From Nitrobacter sp. 62-23 (GTDB taxonomy: Bacteria > Pseudomonadota > Alphaproteobacteria > Rhizobiales > Xanthobacteraceae): a DNA stretch of 64,000 bases. The position numbers and the translations under genes are program-made. The stretch spans positions 1 through 64,000 of the forward strand of contig NZ_MKSM01000128.1 in the NCBI RefSeq assembly GCF_001897285.1, written 5' to 3'. Below are positions 59,317 through 64,000 of the stretch, piece after piece. Position 1 is the first letter of the stretch; the number at the start of each line of letters is the position of its first letter. The notes under the pieces are model-generated. The model made no database searches. It saw only the letters and a list, made by a program, of their open reading frames with translations, and was not told the origin of the DNA.

Positions 59317-60321
59317 CTAGAGAGGCTTGCCACAAGCCTCGCTGGGCATGGCAAGCGATTTACGTTTGATAAATTCGGGATCGGAGAGCGACTCAAGAAA
59401 CGCGATCAGATGATTCACCTCGGCCGGCTCATAGGTCAGGCCATGTTTCGCGATAGCGTCCTCAAGCGACCGCGACGATCCATCGTGCCACCAGGGACCG
59501 GTCAGCGTGACGTTGCGCAGCGAAGGCGTCCGGAACTTGCCCCGGTCGGCGTCGATACCGGTTTTCTCGAACAAGCCCTGATCGGCAAGCGCGGGATCGG
59601 CCGCCCCCAGCCGGTGCATGGCCAGGTCCGTGAAGTGCGGCCCCGAATGACATGCCGCGCAATCGTGGGCAAACAGCGTCGAGCCTGCCTTCGCATCCGG
59701 ACTGAGTTGCTGCCGGTCCCAGGCGCTGCCATGGGAGACGAGCGTGCGCTCGAAGCTCGCCAGCGCGCGCGCCACATTGGCGAAGTCGATGCGGCCACTG
59801 GTCTCGGGAAAGGCGCGCGCGAACATCGCTTGATAGCAGCCATCGCGTCCGAGCCGCGCGCCGATCTCGGCCTCGCGTCCCGCCATGCCCATCTCGACGG
59901 GACGGATGCCGAATACCGGTGACGCCGCCTGCGCCTCGAGCGTCGTGTTCGCCGGGTCCGTGAACATCAGCGGCGTGAACCAGGCGACATTGGCGAGCCC
60001 GGGAACATTGCGCCGCGCCGGCTCGTCAGTCACACCGGGATGGGTGCGGTTGCCATCGGCAAAGGCGTGCTTCTGCTCGTGGCAGGTGGCGCAGGACATG
60101 GTGCCGTTGGCCGAGAGATCGGCGTCATAGAACAGGCGGCGTCCCAGCTCGACCTTGGCAGTGGTGATGGGATTGTCGGCCGGGACCGGCGGCGGCGAAA
60201 CCCCGGCAGGCAGCGTCCAGCGCCATACCGGATCCGCCGCTCTCCATAGAAACATGGCCGGCAGCAAGATCAGCAGCAGCCCGGCGGACAGCAACGACAC
60301 CGATGTGCGCCAAGCCGGCAC
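59317..60321 (-). CDS. Dihaem cytochrome c peroxidase / MauG-like protein
   Basis: 334 residues. Membrane-anchored N-terminus (SVSLLSAGLLLILLPAMFLW), then two haem sites, CATCH (Cys 77, Cys 80, His 81) and CAACH (Cys 221, Cys 224, His 225), as in bacterial cytochrome c peroxidases and MauG. Acts in the periplasm on hydrogen peroxide or on a protein partner. Starts 4 bases after the stop of the secreted-protein gene, so the two are coupled. Confidence 0.9.
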   Translation of the reverse strand: MPAWRTSVSLLSAGLLLILLPAMFLWRAADPVWRWTLPAGVSPPPVPADNPITTAKVELGRRLFYDADLSANGTMSCATCHEQKHAFADGNRTHPGVTDEPARRNVPGLANVAWFTPLMFTDPANTTLEAQAASPVFGIRPVEMGMAGREAEIGARLGRDGCYQAMFARAFPETSGRIDFANVARALASFERTLVSHGSAWDRQQLSPDAKAGSTLFAHDCAACHSGPHFTDLAMHRLGAADPALADQGLFEKTGIDADRGKFRTPSLRNVTLTGPWWHDGSSRSLEDAIAKHGLTYEPAEVNHLIAFLESLSDPEFIKRKSLAMPSEACGKPL

Positions 60322-60325
60322 GGGC

Positions 60326-60862
60326 TCACCGCAGGCGCACGACCAGCACCGTCATCTCCGGCTGGCCATTGGCCGCGATCTGCAGGGTGTAAGAGCCGGG
60401 GGTGAGAAGGAAATCAACCATCTTGCGGATCCCGGTGCAGGGCGGCCCGTGCCCGTGGGAGGTCGATTTTACGGTCTGCTCGCCGCGCACAAGGTCGATC
60501 CAGGCGGCCGAATCGAGCGCCAGCCGGTAGGTGCCGGCCTCGTGCACGTCGATCTCGACAATGCCGCCATAGCTGACCGAGCCGCCCGGTTTCTCCGGGC
60601 GCAGCGGATAGCGCACCTCGGGCGTCGGCAGCAGCGTGAGACGGGCAGCCTGATCCACCGGCAGGCGCGCGCGTGACGTATCCGCCTCGTTCCCGGCCGC
60701 CCGCAACTGGGATGGCGCGGTCCAGGGCGCGAGTTCTCCGGGGGGCGCAACCGGTGCAGCGCAGGCCGGCGCCGCGGCTTCCTGCGCCTCGGCAGGCCGG
60801 TTTGCAACCGCGACCAATGTCAACGCCCCCAATGCCAAACCTCGCACCATGATCCTGCGCAT
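60326..60862 (-). CDS. Secreted protein, unknown, coupled to the MauG-like gene
   Basis: About 178 residues. Signal peptide (MRRIMVRGLALGALTLVAVA, cleavage near AEAQ), then a Pro/Ala-rich stretch and a beta-rich domain (GGIVEIDVHEAGTYRLALDS) with a HGHGPPCTGIRK segment that could bind metal or haem, and a PGSYTLQI end. The ATG at 60862 has GGAG 6 bases upstream; an ATG at 60874 is in the same frame. No family recognised. Likely partner or substrate of the peroxidase. Confidence 0.75.
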   Translation of the reverse strand: MRRIMVRGLALGALTLVAVANRPAEAQEAAAPACAAPVAPPGELAPWTAPSQLRAAGNEADTSRARLPVDQAARLTLLPTPEVRYPLRPEKPGGSVSYGGIVEIDVHEAGTYRLALDSAAWIDLVRGEQTVKSTSHGHGPPCTGIRKMVDFLLTPGSYTLQIAANGQPEMTVLVVRLR

Positions 60863-61169
60863 GCCTGCTCCCATTAGTTGTATCCGCTTGAATATAGCGA
60901 ATGGCCGACCATCACAACCACCATCAGGGTTATTCCGGGTGCGGCACGATGACAGTTCCGGCGGCAGCGAGGCCTCCAGATCAGCGGCGCGCCCCGGTTG
61001 CGTACCAGGCGGATTACCTTCCATAGGTATTATATGACCTAAATTACAAATAGCCGTCCGGCCGCTAATCTTTTGGAAGGTAAGGAACTCGATGATCCGT
61101 TTGGAACGAACATCCAAGGAAGGCGACGCTGCCTCGCAATTTCCACACCGGGATTTTATTCATCTAGCC

Positions 61170-61448
61170 ATGCCCCATCCAGCGCGCCGAATTCCGATCC
61201 TGCTTTGCGTCCTGCCGATCGTATGCAGCCTGGGGGGATGCGGCAGCATCAATTCGCATCTGGCCGCCGGAATGGGCGACGCGATTCCGCAATGGGCCGG
61301 CGGACTGCCCGCGGACGCGCCGCCACGACCCGGCACTGCGAAATACGACGAGATGATGAAGGAGCGTGAACGCGAGCGTCTGACGCCGAAGACAAACGAC
61401 CCTGCCGCTCAGCCGTCGAACAACAACGCCATGGGCGCGATCCACTAG
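61170..61448 (+). CDS. Small lipoprotein, unknown
   Basis: 92 residues from the ATG at 61170. Signal ILLCVLPIVCSLGGCGS with lipobox LGGC, so Cys would carry lipid. The mature part is short: Pro/Ala-rich, then KYDEMMKERERERLTPK. The start at 61092 would add 26 residues before the signal. Its stop lies at the start of a repeat hairpin. Confidence 0.7.
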   Translation: MPHPARRIPILLCVLPIVCSLGGCGSINSHLAAGMGDAIPQWAGGLPADAPPRPGTAKYDEMMKERERERLTPKTNDPAAQPSNNNAMGAIH

Positions 61449-61651
61449 AGTCTTTCACCGTTTCATGGAAACAGTGAAAGACTCTAGGCTCTTGATTGAC
61501 GCGTTTTCTTCACGCGAACCGGTATCCACTTCGCTCGAAAACGCTATAGAGTTTGTTTCAACTGGCATTGAACCGGACTCCTGCTTCGTCCTTTTGATTG
61601 GAGCATCCTATCCGAAAATCGGTTTCCACTTTTCGGGATCATGCTCTAACA
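61447..61651. repeat. Hairpin, block A copy 5 and repeat B copy 3 in a row
   Basis: Hairpin stem AGAGTCTTTCAC/GTGAAAGACTCT (12 bp perfect, 61447-61485), block A (61487-61549, one base shorter in TTGATTGACGCG) and repeat B (61548-61651) follow without gap between the lipoprotein gene and purU. Confidence 0.9.
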
Positions 61652-61670
61652 GCCGGCGAGCCGGCTGCAT

Positions 61671-62534
61671 TCAATCCATGAACACTACGGTCTTGCGGCC
61701 GTTGAGGATCACTCGATCGTCCAGGTGATGCCGGATCGCGCGCGCCAGTACCCGCCGCTCAATGTCGCGTCCTTTGCGGATCAGCGCCTCAGGTGTATCG
61801 CGATGGCTGATACGCTCGACGTCCTGATCGATGATCGGTCCCTCGTCGAGATCGCTGGTGACGTAATGCGCTGTCGCGCCGATCAGCTTGACGCCATGCT
61901 CATGAGCTTGATGGTAGGGCCTGGCGCCTTTGAATCCCGGCAGGAAGGAATGATGGATGTTGATGCATCGTCCCGAAAGTCTTGAGCTCATCTCGTTTGA
62001 CAGGATCTGCATGTAGCGCGCCAGCACCAGCAGATCGGTGCCGGTCCGCGACACCAGTTCGAGGATGGCCGCTTCCTGTTCGCGTCTGGTCTCCGTCGTC
62101 ACCGGCAGGTGGTGAAAGGGAACCTCGCCGAAATCGAGATGCGCATAGGTCTCGCGCGGATGATTGGACACGATGGCGGTCGGGATCATCGCAAGCTCGT
62201 CCGTGCGCCAACGATACAGAATGTCAACCAGGCAATGATCGGACTTCGACACCAGCAGCATCACCTTGCGCCGCGTGGCGCGATCGCGCATCTGCCAGGT
62301 CATGCCGAAACGTTCGGCGATCGCGGCAAAACCGGTTTGTAATACCGGAAGCGTCACCGCGAGGTCGGCGGCATTAAACACCACCCGCATGAAGAACCGA
62401 CCGGTCTCGGCGTCGTCAAACTGCTGGGCATCGATGATGTTCTGGCCGCTCTGGGCCAGGAACGTCGATACCGCCGATACGATTCCCGGCCGGTCCGGAC
62501 AGGAGAGCGTCAGTACATATTGATGATGAGGCAT
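61671..62534 (-). CDS. purU: Formyltetrahydrofolate deformylase
   Basis: 287 residues. Hydrolyses 10-formyl-THF to formate and THF, balancing one-carbon units. N-terminal ACT domain ([20 protein letters not shown]), then the formyltransferase-like domain with [40 protein letters not shown] and [19 protein letters not shown] (catalytic Asp). Complete. Confidence 0.95.
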   Translation of the reverse strand: MPHHQYVLTLSCPDRPGIVSAVSTFLAQSGQNIIDAQQFDDAETGRFFMRVVFNAADLAVTLPVLQTGFAAIAERFGMTWQMRDRATRRKVMLLVSKSDHCLVDILYRWRTDELAMIPTAIVSNHPRETYAHLDFGEVPFHHLPVTTETRREQEAAILELVSRTGTDLLVLARYMQILSNEMSSRLSGRCINIHHSFLPGFKGARPYHQAHEHGVKLIGATAHYVTSDLDEGPIIDQDVERISHRDTPEALIRKGRDIERRVLARAIRHHLDDRVILNGRKTVVFMD

Positions 62535-63224
62535 AAGCGAGGAACGGCAGCCGGGACCAAGAGGATCGGGACGAACACGACGCTCCGCTCTATCATCCGG
62601 ACCGGCCGTTCGCCACTGGCTTCATTCTGGCAATTTTCAAAAATTTGCCGCGCACGCTGCCGCAGAGCAAGCGCATATCGTTCGTAGCGATCAAGCGCTC
62701 CCGACCGTCGGATGGCAGACGACGACATTGTTCGGTGCCTGCCCCGCGAATAAGTGCAAATCACCAACCCAATCGTCGGATTCTGCAATTCGGGCACGTT
62801 GTTTTGTCATGAGCATTTCTCGCGTTAACAGTCGGTCCTTCGAGAACGATGGGAATATGGCACGTTTTGTAGAATGGCTATCATGGTTAAATAGTACACC
62901 TTACAACGCACAAAGGTCGCCCCTGATAGGACACGTTGAAGAGCCCATAATAATCGACAGCTGGCAAATTTTCCCAGAGCTCCGCTATAGTGGTACCAGG
63001 AAGCGGAGTTGGTATTTTGAGATCCTAAATGACTGCATTGTGCCCATGCGGGGGTGCAAGAGAAAGCCTGGCAGAGCCGGCACCCTGTCCTTGTCCATCC
63101 CTTGGCCGGCGCAAGATCCATGTCCCGCCGTTGGTCTTCTTGAGCTCGTACATCCCGCGTGGAATACACTCCCACGTATAGCCGTATGCGCTCGAGTGCC
63201 CACCGCTTTTTCGGATGACTACGA
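62535..63224. other. No supported gene; AT-richer edge region
   Basis: The stretch is visibly more AT-rich than its neighbours from about 62790 to 63010. An open frame at 62809-63309 on the plus strand and a short one ending in GHNAVI on the minus strand have no features I recognise. I read this as decayed or recently acquired DNA. Confidence 0.5.
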
Positions 63225-63575
63225 TTGGCGATTTATGTGTCCTATAAAAAGAACCTGGGAGAACAAGGCTCGCAGCAACTGCAAGGCCGAGCGCGCGAGG
63301 TCGAAATGAAAGCCTTGCTGTGTCAGCGTTTTCCCGACGACCTGATCGAACCGATAACTATCGGTGTGCCCGGTGGCGACATCCTACACCGCGTGCGCGG
63401 CATCGCCGGCCAAGTCTGCGGCACGATGCTATGGGAATGCAAACACACCCGAACCTGGAGTGACCGCTGGCTCGCGAAATTGCGCGACGATCAACGTGTG
63501 GTGAAGGCCAAGATCGCGTTAACGAACAGGCGCAGCTTGCCTTCGGCTGTCTTCACATCGACGATGTCGATGTGA
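63225..63575 (+). pseudogene. DUF2130 protein fragment
   Basis: LQGRAREVEMKALLCQRFPD, then DLIEPITIGVPGGDILHRVR, CGTMLWECKHTRTWSDRWL and KLRDDQRVVKAK match the central part of DUF2130 proteins. Both ends are missing: the N-terminal coiled-coil is absent and the likeness stops near 63518, where the transposase remnant begins on the other strand. The frame then runs on to a stop at 63575 with unrelated residues. Insertion and decay are the likely cause. Confidence 0.65.
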
Positions 63576-63890
63576 AGAAGCCATCGGTTAGGCTTTGAAG
63601 TTCTTCTTCGCAGGCTTGCCACCTTCCACATCGGGCAACTGGGTGTCATTTGGCCTGCAAAATTTGCGAGCCGATTGACACAACTGGGAGATGCCGTGTC
63701 GATGCAGGCAGCGATGCAGTGACGTGGCGCGTTTACCATCCCACATGGCTCCCGGGTTGCGACATCGAATCGACGCTGGTTCTCGCGTCGCCTTGGGGCC
63801 TGCGTTGGGGCATTGGGTTTCCGACTTTAAGGGTGTAACCGCATCCGGACGAGAGATCGCCAGGAAGCGGTTGTTGGGTGGGCGGCTGTG
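63518..63890 (-). pseudogene. IS481-family transposase remnant
   Basis: Minus-strand pieces in different frames read SLHRCLHRHGISQ, LPDVEGGKPAKKNFKA followed by a stop, then after a shift LHIDIVDVKTAEGKLRLFV. These match, in order, the N-terminal HTH end and the start of the DDE domain of IS481-like transposases common in this family (HGISRLPDVEG ... HIDIAEV). The frame is broken by a stop and at least one shift; the rest of the DDE domain is absent. Confidence 0.65.
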
Positions 63891-63924
63891 ATGGTAACTT
63901 ACGGACGAAACGTTGGAGTAGGCA

Positions 63925-64000
63925 ATGTTAAAGAACTTAGTAAAGTCCCGTCTTGAAAAGGGGATCGGGCAGAAAGTCCGAGAAGCCATCAGAACTCAAA
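63925..64000 (+). CDS. Start of an unidentified gene, cut by the window edge
   Basis: GGAG 8 bases before ATG 63925 and 25 codons open to the edge (MLKNLVKSRLEKGIGQKVRE). Basic and helical; too short to identify. Confidence 0.4.
   Translation, partial: MLKNLVKSRLEKGIGQKVREAIRTQ

Noticed and set aside
62809..63309. Open plus-strand frame in the AT-richer edge
   Set aside because: No recognisable domain, odd composition, overlaps the DUF2130 fragment; kept only as part of the unexplained region.

Overview
The window is GC-rich chromosomal DNA of an alphaproteobacterium, most likely from the Bradyrhizobium / Nitrobacter / Rhodopseudomonas group (Nitrobacteraceae). The lineage call rests on a circularly permuted two-piece tmRNA gene with an ANDNYAPVAQAA tag, an alphaproteobacterial-type SspB next to it, and many short intergenic palindromic repeats of the kind common in that family. 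The species is inference. No plasmid, large prophage or CRISPR array is visible. Most of the window is core metabolism and housekeeping, with small scars of mobile DNA.

Region by region. 1-4366: a TetR-regulated RND efflux operon (regulator, adaptor, pump; the pump runs off the left edge) with a dyad operator in front of the regulator. 4487-10466: catabolic and redox genes (Glu/Leu-type dehydrogenase, ferredoxin-reductase-like flavoprotein, beta-lactamase-fold hydrolase, CoA-ester lyase plus MaoC hydratase). 10467-12411: a gene-poor island scar with small membrane proteins, a decayed initiator-tRNA-like sequence and the C-terminal remnant of a tyrosine integrase abutting tRNA-Lys(CTT). 12580-22388: a Spy/LTXXQ-like periplasmic protein, then branched-chain amino-acid synthesis (leuA, ilvC, ilvH, ilvB) around a Nudix gene and an osmoprotectant-type ABC transporter. 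leuA is preceded by a Leu-rich leader peptide. ilvB is preceded by a promoter, a Val/Ile-rich leader peptide and a U-tract terminator, so transcription attenuation is likely.

22630-32852: miaA and serB (divergent); the block thyA-folA-hflK-hflC-DUF2065-degP for folate/thymidylate synthesis and membrane protein quality control; then permuted ssrA, sspB and fumC. 33094-44053: DUF4169 and two ribbon-helix-helix paralogues, a large AsmA-like protein, a thioesterase, a DUF1328 protein, a UvrD-like helicase carrying an in-frame palindromic repeat, and an ABC-2 exporter. 44129-52117: a His-rich secreted protein, L,D-transpeptidase, a PYROXD2-like flavoprotein, prmA, pepP, cspA and small proteins. 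52352-58469: ahcY and metK (the SAM cycle), a HTH-methyltransferase-like gene and UDP-glucose dehydrogenase; an array of four long hairpins sits in front of metK. 58714-62534: a glyoxalase-like protein, a MauG-type dihaem peroxidase with a secreted partner, a lipoprotein and purU. 62535-64000: a more AT-rich, decayed edge with a DUF2130 fragment cut by an IS481-type transposase remnant.

The least explained material is non-coding: the four-hairpin array before metK, the composite hairpin-plus-block repeats, and the palindromic element that lies both within the helicase gene and between metK and ahcY. The two amino-acid leader regions and the ssrA-sspB pair are recognisable regulatory or functional systems.
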